Positions 1 to 12,300 of a stretch of DNA of 64,000 nt are shown here, piece after piece; position 1 is the first letter of the stretch; every line of letters begins with the position of its first letter. This stretch comes from Cardinalis cardinalis (lineage: Eukaryota > Chordata > Aves > Passeriformes > Cardinalidae): positions 282,306 to 346,305 of the forward strand of contig JACDOX010000327.1 of NCBI GenBank assembly GCA_014549065.1, read 5' to 3'. The translations under genes and the position numbers were made by a program. Below the pieces are notes generated by a model, which searched no databases, was not told the DNA's origin, and was given only the letters and a program-made list of their open reading frames with translations.

Positions 1-1804
1 CACAAAGTTAATAATATTAGAGAGATAATTTGTGTTGTGTCTAAAGCAAGGAGAAGTAAGGGCAGACATGTTTTCAGTGGGGTTTGTTTTGATATAATTT
101 TTCACTAGTGCATGTAGTATATATTTGATAAAATCTGGAGGATATGTCTGGCTTCACATCTGTAAAGCTTGCCTGTTTCTTGTAGGAAATCTGACAAGTT
201 CAGGTCTTGGTTCTGATCTGGATGCTGGTTGTTTCTCAGACCACAGGAGAAAAAGAAGTCTCCAGGCCGGAAGGTAAAGGGCAACATCATTAAGCGGAGG
301 AACCTTACTGGCTAATTTTAATCATAGATTTTTTTTTTCTTTTCCCCACAGAAGGACTAAAAAGATATACCTTTGTCATCACATGTTTTATCCACCTAAG
401 TGCCCATGTATAAAAAGTATTACTGGGCAGTGGAATAAGTGAGTGAATTCTAAAGAATTAAGTTGCAATACACAGACAGAGGCCTTTAGAATTTCATCTT
501 AATGGAGATCAGTTTCTTCTCAGAGTGCGATTGCTTTTTGCCAATGAATAGGCAGATAGTTCATTCCACAGTCTTTCTGACTTTGAGAGCTAGCTGAAAA
601 TTAGCACATTACATAGCCTGCTACTTGTCTTATTCTTTTACACACGATTCATATAACGTGGGACAGACTAGAAGGTGATGTTTCATACAATAGAACGGTA
701 TGCATAACAGTATTTACTAGTATCTGGGGTGCCCTGAAGCAGTAAGGAGATATGGTGCCCGATATCATTGGCCTGCTCTAGGACTAGCACTGCTCTGTGA
801 ACCAGCTGACCCTGACAAGCTGATCCAGCCCTTNGGATGGCTGCAGAAATGCTACTTGCTGCAGTCTCCCCAAGGGACCCCTGCTTTGTTTTACACAGCA
901 CTATCAATTTCTACTGGNGTGACAATGAGTCTACTATGGCTGCACACTAAATCTTGTGATGTAATTACCAACTCTACTCTAAACTAAAATGCCATTAACC
1001 AAGCCAAATAAACATTACATTTTTTTTTGATGGGGTAAAAACCTTACTAAGAGCAAAAAGAAAACTCAGTATTTTTTGAAAATGCATGCATTTTAAACTA
1101 GTGAATGCCCTATAAGTTGTATCCATCTCAATACAAAATATTTAGAATCTCTAATAAAGTACTGATGTCTTTGGATAACAGACCTCATGAATATTACGTT
1201 GATGCTAATTGTGAGCAAACGAAGAACCATTCTGCTGATTTCTGCCTTCCAGGCAGACAGTCACTTACCCCCCCCCTCCATGGCAGTGTTTGGAGAGTTT
1301 TCCAAATGGGGCAGCCAGCACTGAGTCCCTCCCTCACCTCTGCCTGATGGCCACAAATGAATCCCGGCACTCTGTGATGGGAAATGACCAACCTTCCAGC
1401 ATGTCTCAGGGACAGCTTTCCCCTTGTGCCTGCTGTTGTTGACAGCTACAGGAATCTACTTGTAGCTACAAAGTCATGTTTGCCTTGTTTTTCAAAAAGA
1501 TTATTCATGTTTATGTTACCTTTTGTGAGTGTTGGTCTTCGATACAGTAACTCAAATGAAGAATGCATGCTTGAGTACTGTCCTTGGCTGAGATGGATCC
1601 TCTTCAGTCTGTTAACTGTGATGGAAAAACTCACTAGCCTTTTCCCAGTGCTCTCCTATCCTTCTTCAAAAGACTGGAAACCCTGAAAACCCAAGGAAAA
1701 TGCAGTGATATGGAGCAATAATGGTGGTTACAGACAGGGCAGAGGTAACAGACTGTACAGCACAGGAGAGTTTGTGATTTAGTTACTTAAAATAATCAAA
1801 CATA

Positions 1805-1810
1805 TTTATT
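1805..1810 (-). promoter_or_regulatory. Distal AATAAA, possible alternative poly(A) signal
   Basis: AATAAA on the minus strand, followed by a T-rich stretch (TATGTTTGATTATTTT). A longer PKP4 3' UTR of about 1.3 kb would end here. RNA 3'-end reads are needed to decide. Confidence 0.3.
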
Positions 1811-2222
1811 GGAAAGAAATCCAAGCAGACTGTAGTCAGAATGGAGACCATCATTTCTAGGACAGCAAGGTGACCTCAATTTCCTTCAGAGAGCAAGAGG
1901 AGGGGTAGAGGAGTGATGGAAAGAAAGCAGGCTAGAGTTCCGAAGTATCTTGGATTGCCAATACCAAAAGTAAAAACACAAGTTTGGGGAATCTTGGTAG
2001 GAAGGTGCTGGATTTAGCACTTTGGGCCACCAGCTTGACACATTCAGGATGTTTCCACTGGAGAGAGCTGGGAAAATGGCCCAAATGTTTTNATATGTTT
2101 AACCGGCTTAAGAACATGCAATTAGACTTGATTTTCATGGTATTTGTTTCTGAATATCACACAGAGAAAATAATAATAAAAAAATGAACAGGGAACAGCT
2201 TTCCATGGATGAGACTTCCATA

Positions 2223-2228
2223 TTTATT
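2223..2228 (-). promoter_or_regulatory. Distal AATAAA, possible alternative poly(A) signal
   Basis: AATAAA on the minus strand, about 390 nt beyond the first cluster. It could end a longer PKP4 3' UTR. The hexamer alone is weak evidence. Confidence 0.3.
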
Positions 2229-2615
2229 GTTATTCCATGTGCATAGAAAATGGCAGTGAAGTTCCTTATGAAATAGGCAGGGAATGGGAGAGATATGGAT
2301 ATACTGGACTAGACTTTGTGCTTCAAAATTACACTATTCATTTTTTAAAATTTGGGCTCTTTTCTTCTTAGAATTCACAACACTTTCTTGGTTTTGGGTT
2401 TGTTTTTTTTTTTTGTGCATGATGTTTCAAATTCCTTTTCCAATGACACACTGCATTACAAATGGATGGCACTTGAGACCAATGTGGCATTTCCATATTT
2501 ACACCAACAAAGAAATTTACATGACGCAGTAGCATACAATCCTGACATTCAGTAATAGCAATAAAACAAGGGGTGCCATTGGATTTTTTTCTGTACAAAC
2601 TATCAGAACAAGACT

Positions 2616-2645
2616 TTTATTCACATTAAAAAAATCGGCTTTAAT
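2616..2645 (-). promoter_or_regulatory. Polyadenylation signals ATTAAA and AATAAA
   Basis: On the minus strand, ATTAAA (2645-2640) is followed 18 nt later by AATAAA (2621-2616). A T/G-rich stretch with TTGTTCTGATAG and TTGTTTTATTG follows, a plausible downstream element. Expected cleavage is about 10-25 nt after 2616, near 2590-2605. Confidence 0.7.
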
Positions 2646-2905
2646 TTACTCTGACCTACACACTTTCCAAATTCATCATACTCAATTCTCAAACCTTTCA
2701 TCACATTGCCCACACCCTCACCAGACTACAGGAGCTACAAGTAATGATACCTAACACCTAAGCAGAGCAAAACCATCCCTGCCAGCTTTTTCTCCTGACA
2801 ATTCTTCACTCAAAAAAACCCCCAAAAACCAAAACCAAACAAACACAAAAGCAAGAAAAACACCCCCAAAAAACCCCCAAACACCTCCTAAAAAAAACCC
2901 CAAAA

Positions 2906-2929
2906 NNNNNNNNNNNNNNNNNNNNNNNN
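2906..2929. other. Assembly gap, 24 N, in the 3' UTR
   Basis: A run of 24 N inside a tract that is A/C-only on the plus strand (G/T on the transcript). The flanks are homopolymer runs of A and C, a typical cause of unresolved sequence. The true length is unknown. Confidence 0.95.
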
Positions 2930-3069
2930 CCCCCGAAAAAAAAAACCAAAACACCAATCATCCTTTTTCCTTCTTTTCTTTCACTTTCATATTTCTTAAC
3001 CAAAACCAAACGGGGCCATNCCAGTCCTTCTCATGCCAGACAAGAAGCACGCTGGTTTTTCTCTCTGTG

Positions 3070-3321
3070 CTACACCCAGGAGTCAGGAGAGCCTGGGTAC
3101 TGTTCTGCTCGATAAGAAGATCGTCTGGTGGAATAAAAGTCTACATAATTGGTGGTTGATTTCAGTCCATACTGTGTTGTGTAATCTGAAGTAGCAGGAA
3201 AGTGAACTCGATCGTCAAAGTAAGGGTCCTCGTAGCTGTGTGGGGACTGCAGGTACAACCGATAGGCATCGTAGTTTTTCCTGGTGGTATCTTCTTGGCT
3301 GTAGTACAATTGCTGATGCTG
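3070..3321 (-). CDS. PKP4: PKP4 exon 22: last coding exon with PDZ-binding C-terminus, residues 1112-1194
   Basis: Encodes QHQQLYYSQEDTTRKNYDAY, then RLYLQSPHSYEDPYFDDRVH and on to AEQYPGSPDSWV, followed by TAG at 3070-3072. The terminal DSWV is the class I PDZ ligand known from PKP4, CTNND2 and ARVCF (binding Erbin and similar PDZ proteins). The exon begins at a tandem CAGCAG acceptor. Use of the second AG (exon start 3318) would drop the first Gln and restore RRLQ-HQQLYY as I recall it in human. Confidence 0.96.
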   Translation of the reverse strand, partial: QHQQLYYSQEDTTRKNYDAYRLYLQSPHSYEDPYFDDRVHFPATSDYTTQYGLKSTTNYVDFYSTRRSSYRAEQYPGSPDSWV

Positions 3322-6300
3322 CTGGTAAAATTATATCAAAATAAACTTTCAAAAATATAATTAGCAGAGAAAATACTTTACCCAAGTGCAGCTCTACTCA
3401 TGACAGTCATGTAGGTTCCAAACTTCCATGAAATATACCTCCAGGGAAAGGGAGGAAATGCCCCTGAGTTTGCTTTGTGTCTCCTCCTACATGACTTGAA
3501 GGGAGTAACTCCAAAAGTGCACAATTTTAGAGCTCAAGTACAGTAAATACAGAACCTGGCCATACCCACCAAAACCAGCCCAAACCCAATCTGAGTCAGA
3601 AAAGAGGTCTCAGATCCCACTGTAAGAAGGTGCTAAAACACGTGACTCATATGGAACCAGCCAGGCTCCAGCAACACTGAGGCTCTGCCATCTCAGGGCA
3701 CTGAGCCAGGACAGTGGAACGGGACATGTGGCCAGAGCCCCAGGCTTAGCCCCTCCTGCTGGGCCTGGGCAGCAGCACTACCCGAACACACCTCTGGGCT
3801 CACCTGCAGCCGCCGGTTCTGCTCTCTCGCTGGTGAGGGATAGGAACTGATGTAAATTGGTGANGCTTTGCTAGAACCTGGGAGAAAAAGGTTTAATGCA
3901 TAACTTCAGTCTTTATTCATTCAGCCGTAAGTCTATTGGTTTTTATCTTGCCTTTTATGGAGNGCCCATACTATTAAATCTGCAAATTTCAGTACCTGCT
4001 AATGATACAATGTAATATCAGAATGAAGGCAAATGTCCCTCAGCAGCATTTACAGCAAAGCCAGGAGGTTTATGTTGGTGTTTCTCATTTTACAGACTGA
4101 AAATCTTTAAAGCAAGGAGTTTCCTTCTCTTTAGTCACTGTCATCTATTGTTTTGCTACTTGTGTGACATAGTAGGAAGGAAAAGAGAGATCAGAGAAAA
4201 ATGAAATCTTGATATAATTTAGTAATATAATAATACACAACTGCACATTAAAATGTATAACATCATCATTATGATATAATGTACATAATAATACAATTTT
4301 CTGTTCTAGTATTTTAAATAAAAATAAGAATTCCAACTGCCTCTCACCTCCCAGTACAGAAAGGGATCTGTGTTTACTCTGGTACTGGGCAGTTTTACAG
4401 AGGACAGCAGAGCTGGTGACACCCTGCCCTGTGCCACANCCAGGGAATACAAAGAATGGAAAGGGAAAGCAGCAGCTGGTAGCAACCAGCCTGCTAATGC
4501 AGTAGTCTGTGTATGGCTGTGAACTCTTCCCACAAGGGATAGTTCCCTGCTCCAGAAGATGCTCAGCTGGTCTCTTACCAGTGTAGATGTCTTTATGTGC
4601 AATGACATCACCCTGGCTACTGTAATACTGCATAGAAGGGTGCGTCCTGTCGTACTCGGAGCGAGGCTCTCTGATTCCCAACAAAGCCGGGGACGAGGAC
4701 GTGCTGCCAACTGACGGAAAAAGAGAGGTTCTCAACACTGACAACAAAAGCCTTTTGCATAGCCAGCCTTCCTCACCACTCCCTGCTCCAAGTGCTCACT
4801 ACCAGGGGATGGGTAAGGACAGAACAGCCGGAGCTATTCCTGGGTGAACACCCTAGAGCTGTCAGCAAGGTACCAGAGACGGCAAGGGGCAGTCACTGCT
4901 CTGTGGTGCTCACAGGCAGACACAGGACTTTTTTGACACTCACAGCCCAGATTTGGGACCTTACCATGCTAGGACATCACCTGTGTGGAGGCAGAAGATG
5001 ACACTCTGCTAATGGTGATGGTTTATCGAAGTTATACTTAAACACAATACTTAAGGCTACCCTNTCACTTGACCAACCTACCTGGCCTCAGTGACCCCCG
5101 TATACACAGGTGAGTCCTGGGCATGGTGTGCTCTGGGAGGCCAATGGCCATGGGAGGATCCCAGCAAGGGATCACTGTGTTCCTCAATAAGCAGCTGAAT
5201 CTCAACTGCTGCTGTAAGAAGTTTGTGCTGCTAAACCCTCCCTGGTCTACATATCCCTTGGGCTTTGTTGGCTCAGAAAGACTCCAGCAATGGGAGTAAA
5301 ATACTTTAACTTTTAAAAAGTTAAAAACAATTTCTATAAATTTTGAATCAAAATATTAGTTCAATGATAATCTTCCTCCACTGATGTGTCCGTTACATCA
5401 TAGCTCAGAATTCTGTGTTTTTATGGATAATTTATTTACTGGTATTTTCCTGGCACATTCATGGCTAAATATGCTATGTTGTTAAAAATCTGACATGGGT
5501 CAACATAATAATGTGTGTTTTAATGATGAAGTGACTGAAACAAGAACAACTGTTTCAGGCCAAGCGTATCTGTTCCAACAGGCATCTGCTGTGCTCAGCA
5601 GGATGCTGCACAGCCCCTCTGGGGATGTGGGCCTTTCACCAGCTTCCACTGACACCCTTGAGCTTGGCTGTGCTCTAGAGCAGAAAAGCAGACACTTCCT
5701 ATTAGGAATTTTTACTAAACCCTCTTTGAAATACAACATCCTCTGAATATTANATTAGAACTGCTCATCTACTTCCTACTTGTCATTCAAAGAACTGGAG
5801 TAACACTGTTGTTCTGCTGGTGTATCCTGGGAGACAAAATGCCGAGATAGAAATTTGACAGTTGGTGTCAGAATATCCTTTTACACTTGGGTAGAATCCA
5901 GTCATTCCCTGAGCATAAGCTGTACTGGCTTTCTTGGTGGGTGAGAGGAACTCTGGCATAAAGACCACAACAGGTTTACTTCTTGTAGGAAAACAAATCC
6001 CTGGTGGAGTCCTTGGTTTTCAAGTCAACCATGTCATAAAGNAATGTGTGAGGGTTGTAACTTTTATGTAAAGAAGTGATTAAACAAGAGTGTTGTAGGA
6101 ACTGGTCACTAATTTTAGCAGTCACAGTAGGTAGGTATTTCTCAGTATTAACAGAGATCTGCTAGATAGCTTCTAGAAGAGTAAATTGGGTAAAATAAAA
6201 TGCCATATGATGACAAAATAGAAGGCTTCAGGTTTTGTATCAGCTGNCTTGAAGATCTAAATCCTAACACTGAACACATTGAAGGAACAAAGGTGACAAA

Positions 6301-9300
6301 CAAGGAAGAGTCAGAAAGTAAGGGTTTTGGGTTTGGTTGCTCATTCTTAAGGAACATGACATAGTTGGGAATGAAAATGAGCTCCTCACAGTGGGTGTGT
6401 TGCTGTTTATGCTGCCAGGTGCCCACGTTCCACGAGGCCACTCCACAATCCCTACACAGCACAGGAGAAGTGGCTTTGAACGGGGCAACGGTTGTTGACA
6501 ACGTCCAGCTCTATTCATTGAGGATTTCACTTTGCAGGAACAATTCAGGGAGCACTCAGAGCATGTGAAGTACTTTGCTTAAACACCAAGGAGCAACAGC
6601 CTGACCTCTGTGTTTTAAATGGGATTAGTACCAAACTGAGAGGTGTTTGAGTTAAAAACATGGGACAGCAGGTCCCTTTCACCCTCCCTGACTGACCTGA
6701 CTGCATGACAGGTGACATCTGTTGATTGGCTGTGGAGAGAGAAGGATGGGATTTGAACCTCTCTCGTTCCAGTGTTGATACAGGTGTAATAAAGTGACTT
6801 TGATTCCATCCNTCCTATGGAGTGGCAAAAAGAAAAACACATCAGAATAAGGTGCAAGTTATAAATAAATGAGGAGTTTTTGTGGCANCATTTTCCAGTG
6901 TAAGCTAATTTTACAATTTACCTTTTTGTAAATGCTCCGGAGGTCTCGGTACTGCCACAGCGTGTTCAGTACCTGGGCCGCCGCCTTGACAACCTTCAGT
7001 GAGGACCTGAGGAGGTGAAGAATATGGCAATGTGAGAAAGCCACTGAATTCCTCTTCAAAAGAAAGTGTTCCTGAGCTTTGCAACAGCCTGAACCTGCTG
7101 CTGTGGGGCAAACCAGAACCTGCATCACCAGGGTGAGCACAGCCAAGCCAGCAGCCTCACCACAGATGGGGCCCTGCTGCCCCATCCACCAGCCACAGGG
7201 CCCCCCTGCTGCTGACCCACCACAGGCTCACAGCTTTCACTTCCACTAGACAACCACGGTGCCAGCAGAGAACTTGTCTCATGGCCTCCCTGAAGCCCTG
7301 ACACAGTGGGCAGGACCAACCCCCCTCAGCCAGCACTTGCTTGGCAATGCTGTTCGAGGGCATTCCCCTGGCCACATTCTCCTGCCACTGACCAAAGGGC
7401 TGCACTAGGTACAATTCACAGTTGCTGGGATACATCGTGACTAACAGAGTCTGACTTGGAAAAGCTCCAAATATTTTATTAATCTTGTAGGTGTTGAAGA
7501 GGTGACTGGCTAACTCATTGAACCTGAACAGATCCCATGACCATGGTAACTGTGAGCAGCTCCAGAAGCCTGGGGCAGAGAACACTGCCCAAGACAGTGG
7601 TACCGGTGCCTCCTCCCTCCCAGTGAGACTCCAGCTGACAGCTCCTCAGACCCAGGCTGCAAAGGCAGATTTTTTTTCACTCAAAAAAGCATTTCCCTCA
7701 TTGTTAAGCACTGTAAATGGACACAAACAGCTCAGGTATGGTCTTTGCTGCCTACTTGCCTGTCACCTCTTCCCTTTGTTATGTTGACCAGCTTCTCTAT
7801 CCCACCGGTGTCGGCAAGGGCCTTGGCATTCTCCATGTTCTTGCTGGTGACCTCGTGCAGGGCACAGCAGATCGCGGCCACCGTCTCGTCTGACAGGATG
7901 CTGGGCCCGCTGCCCCCTGGCAGCCGATTGACCAGGTCTCGCATCGCGTATTTGCCTGGAAACACCCACAGAACCAGGTGAAAACCACAGCGCGGTCCTT
8001 CAGGCTGGAAATTGCAGGATTCAGCATANAACTGCAGCTGAAGGCAGTGAGAAGCAGCACAGCACCAAAATCCGCCAAGAACTCACATTTTACACAGAGC
8101 CCAGGGAGACCACATGACANCTTTTGAATTTTTTTTCCTTTTAGCTTAGAAGTGTGGGAAGCTGAATTTTGCACTAAAAGAGGAACATTTTTAAACAAGA
8201 ATTATTTGGAGAAAGAAGAATTGTTCAAGGAAAAATGTTAGGCTACTTATTACGACTGACAGAGCAATGCATATTGCTGGGCTTCATCTATGGGAGGATT
8301 AAAGGAATCCTTACAGTAACTGAAAATTCTTTCTCCTGGATGTTCTGTTCACCTTGTTTGCTACCTGTCAGTGCCCAGCTCTGTCAGGCTCCAGTTCCTG
8401 ACTGATGCCAGATATAAGCTGCACACAAGGGACAGTAACTAAGATAAGGTCAAGGTTTCTTCCTGATTGGGCTGTACTCTTAATTGAATGATTAACTGAT
8501 TTAATAGTAGACATATATTTGCACATAACAGTGAATAATGAAGGAGCTTTGCACAAAGTCATTTGCTATCTATTTGCATAATGTGCCTGAAAGGAAAAAA
8601 AGAAACAAAAAGGAATTCTGCAGGCAAAAGGAAACACTGGGAAATTATCCCCACAATGGTGTCTGCAGCAATACCCTGCCATTGCCAACCCTTTAGCAAG
8701 CTCAGCCACATGCTGCATGTTCCAACATATATTGTAATTTGCTAGAGTCTTCATCTCTCATTTCCTTCAGTGCAACCCTGNCAGCCCATTGTTCCTTTCC
8801 TATACCAGCAGAGACGCTCCTAAAGATGATTTCTAGCATGAGGTAGTGCAGATCTTGCTTCACATCTGGCAATGTTTATCCAACGGTCTGTTTCAGAGTG
8901 TGTCTGAGGCCAGAAATTCTTTCAGAGGTACAGCTTTGAAAGGGAGAGGGAGCAGGTGGAGGACCATTCCTGAGCTGAAAAGTTTTGCCAGGAATGGAAG
9001 AAACATCCTGACAAAAGAATATCACCTGAATCTGACCTGCACAGGGCTGGTGGTATGGAATAGAATTCTGTCTTTACACATTTCTTATTTGCACTGCCAG
9101 AAAACACACTCTGAATATCCCAGATGAGAAGCTTCAGAAACAGATAACTAAGTTCTGTCCACCTGTATTTCTCTTTTTGAGAATAATGATCCTCCTATCT
9201 CTATGAACAGTTGTTATAGCCTTGACCCCACATTCTATACACAGGAAATGCTTTTGNAACAAAAATGAGATTTTCTTATATCACACCATTTATTAACAGG

Positions 9301-12300
9301 GTTCAGTGAACCCACAGCATGATGCTGAAGCATGCTCAACACTAACAGACTGAGAAAACTCAGGAAAGGCAGGAAAGCTGATTGACATTTTGTTGGAGTT
9401 TTTTAATGCTAGATAAAAAAGGCACAGATAAATGCTTAAAGGGTTAAATATTAGAACTGACAAGACTGTAAGTTTCTTCTAGCAAGCACCTCTGTTGATG
9501 ACTTAGTTCAGCAAAGACAAGATGATGCTCTATATCTGTGTTTTCCTGGAGAAGATTTCTTCCCTCTTTTCCTGTTCAAGATTGTTAACAAAGCACGGCT
9601 GTTGTGGAGCAGAGCTGCTCCATCCCCCAGGAACACATGGGAGACCTGCACNCCCCAAGCAGGTGAGCCCTGAGCTCCAAGGAAGCAGAGCTGTGTTTCC
9701 ATCCTATTTGGCATTGAGGGTTTTCTGTCTGGTTTGGCTGACTCCCATCCATGAAAGATGGCCAGCAGCAAACTAATGTGGCAATATTGCTCTGGAAAGC
9801 TGCTGCTGTCAGGAGGACTCACTTATGTGACACAACTGATGCGACACAGAAACATCAAGCGTGCTGTTCCCATTAGTGGAATCTCTCCTTGGACTTCCCA
9901 TCCAAGGTCTGACATCCTGGTGCTGGTGCTCTCTTGAGGACGGTCTGTACGTACCAATAAGCTCCTTGTTCCGGACGTCTAAGGCCATGTTCCTTAAGGC
10001 AGTGGCCACAGATGACACCACTCTGTCATTGTCCATCCTCAGCAGCTCCACGAGGATGGGCAGCCCCTTCTCCTTCCTCACGGCAGCGCGGATGTAGGCT
10101 GCAAACTGACACAGAAGCTCAGTTACCCACCAACCCTCCACAGCACTGCCACTGAAACAGCCTCGGGCTGGGCTGGGACTCTAAAGCATGCTTGGTCCTT
10201 TCCAATAGAAGATGACATGTTTGATGTGTGCTTTTTCTGTGATTATAAAGAGCTGGCTCTTGGCCATTTTTCACTCATTCCTCTTACAAAGAGAGAAAGT
10301 ATCTGAATCGATGATGATTATTGAAAAGGGAGCAGAGGGGTTGGGTTTTGCTTGTATTTTTTTTTTAATGCCAATTTCATAATGGTCAAACTGAAAAGGG
10401 CTTAGCTGGCTTGCTGCAAGCAAAGGAAGCAATTAGTGCTTGTTTTGTTTTTTAATTTCTCCATAACAAATACATGACACAATATAGTGTCCTCATATGC
10501 TGCTTTTGTAACATTATATATGCAATGGCCAGAATGTATGGAAATAAATAATGGATTATGAAAATAAGGTAAATTTATTTGTCCTGGTCTTATTTCAACA
10601 GCACCTCCCCACCAGAATTCACAGCTAGAAGCCAGAAAATTGTTTTGATCTGATAAGATCAAAAGATGAAGCTGGAAGAAGCTTTTTCTGTTTATTTAAA
10701 ATAAATGCCAGCTTCCATATGGCTCTTATTGCCCCTGCTCTTTGCCAAGGCTCTTCACTGTGGAAACATGACTGCAGCACATGAGCACTAATGCACANAC
10801 AAGAGAGAAATGCTCAGATGCACACAAGAAAATGGCACATTCCCCCCAAACACATTCCAGGGTCTTACAAGAAAAATCCGCTGGACTACAAAGAGGAGGA
10901 GGAGCAGGAATTCCCTTACCTTCCAATTGCCTGCAGAAAGGTTCTGGAGTGACCCTGCAGAGCCCTCCAGAGTGGCTGGGTTGGAGCTCTCTGCCAGCAG
11001 TGTCAGGTATGGCTTCACGACCGATGGGTGCCAGAGCATCTCCACCCCTTTAGGAGACTTGGAAAATCCCGGGATAGGGCCAACTCCATCCCACTGAGAA
11101 AGGAATGCAGATTTGTAACTGGACAAAACCTCTGCATTTTCATTCTATGTAGGGCTGTTTTTGTCAAGCTATGTCCTTCCCCACCATGAGTCAAACCCCA
11201 TCTGAGGGATTTGCAGCACATTGAAAATACAAACCTGATCCTCCTGGGAAGTTTTTTTTTTCTTCTTCTTTTTCTTCCCCCAGCAGCTTGGCTCGGAGTC
11301 TTTGCTGGGTGACTCTTTTCCCAACAAGTCATCCAGTTCATTGATTCCCAGCAGCCGTGCCTGAGGTACCTCCAGTTCCAAGCGGTAGGAAAGGTTCCTC
11401 AAGGTGCACACACAATTCTCCACTGTCTGAACCAAACCAGAGAGACACCACGTCACCAGTTCTTCCTCACACAGACACAAACCAAACCAAACCCGGTCAG
11501 TAGAGGAGAAAAGGCACTGGGAGCACAAGTGCTAAACTCTAATGCTGGGCCTTGGGCTATGTTGCGGTTGCTTCTTTGGGAAAATGCAATCTCTCTCAAA
11601 TATCTGACAGTATTTATAAGAGTGGTCTCTGCTATAGTGACTTATTCTTTAGTGTTCTGAAAATGAAAAGCTTGAGAGCTTATTACTGTTTTATTAAGAA
11701 ACAGATACTGCAACACTGCTGAAAACAAGAGGTGACCCTCTGTTACACAACTGAGTTTGGCTGTGCCTCAGTAACCTGGGGCTGGGAGCGATGCCAGTTG
11801 AGCTGAGGACATCACCGTGCTCAGCTGAGCTATACAAAGCCCCAAGATCAGACACACAGTTTAGCACTAAAGTATCTGTACATGAGACATGCACACACCT
11901 TGCTATCATAATCTGAGGTGTTCACACAGGTGTGGATCACGTAGAGCAGTGAATCGACCAGTCCTTCGCAGGACCTCATCTGCTTTCGTGCCTCTTCCCC
12001 AGCGGAGCTCAGGTTCCTGAAAGTCAGAATGACAAAGGAACACAGTGTATGTAAGGACATACAGATAATCACTTATTAGACAGTCTGCAGAAGATTTTAT
12101 GCAGCTGACTAGTAATTGGTTAGCAACTCTTAGTGACTAACTTGGTAATTTTCATATTTTTCTATTAGGAAAAAAAGGACAATTGGAAAAGCTGTCTACA
12201 TGATAGAACTCTGTAATTTATAGACTAAAACAATTCCTTTGTCTTTACAATACAAGAAAGACCTGCTGGATAACATGATTACTCTTTAAAAGGGAGTATT

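Larger units (their letters stand above)
1..2595. other. Intergenic, downstream of PKP4
   Basis: I find no supported exon, RNA gene or recognisable repeat on either strand. Only short open frames (under 101 codons) occur, without family similarity or splice structure. In human the next gene downstream of PKP4 is DAPL1, from memory, and none of its peptide is visible here. Confidence 0.6.
2596..3069 (-). other. PKP4: PKP4 3' UTR (approximate end)
   Basis: Sequence between the TAG and a clear polyadenylation signal cluster. On the minus strand it is strongly G/T-rich between about 2935 and 2815, with G runs separated by T runs, and it contains a 24-N gap at 2906-2929. The end near 2596 is inferred from the AATAAA position. 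A longer UTR using more distal signals is possible. Confidence 0.7.

Noticed and set aside
105..290. Minus-strand small frame in the downstream intergenic region as part of the neighbouring gene
   Set aside because: No similarity to the expected neighbour (DAPL1 in human), and it is short and composition-neutral.
3307..3309. TTG as a start codon for a short protein from the last exon
   Set aside because: It is internal to exon 22. The frame continues upstream to the splice acceptor and fits PKP4.
5783..5968. Minus-strand 62-codon frame containing AYAQGMTGFYPSVKGYSD as an extra PKP4 exon
   Set aside because: PKP4 has no such peptide as far as I recall, exons 19 and 20 already join in phase, and I see no convincing splice pair. 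An unannotated cassette exon cannot be fully excluded.
7754..7755. GT donor four bases after the proposed GC donor of exon 17
   Set aside because: It leaves phase 0 while exon 18 needs phase 2 to read SSLKVVKAAAQVLN. The GC site gives the correct peptide.
10099..10100. Inner AG (TTTGCAG|CC) as acceptor of exon 16
   Set aside because: It would require phase 1 in, but exon 15 ends in phase 0. The outer AG gives WK-FAAYIR as in PKP4.
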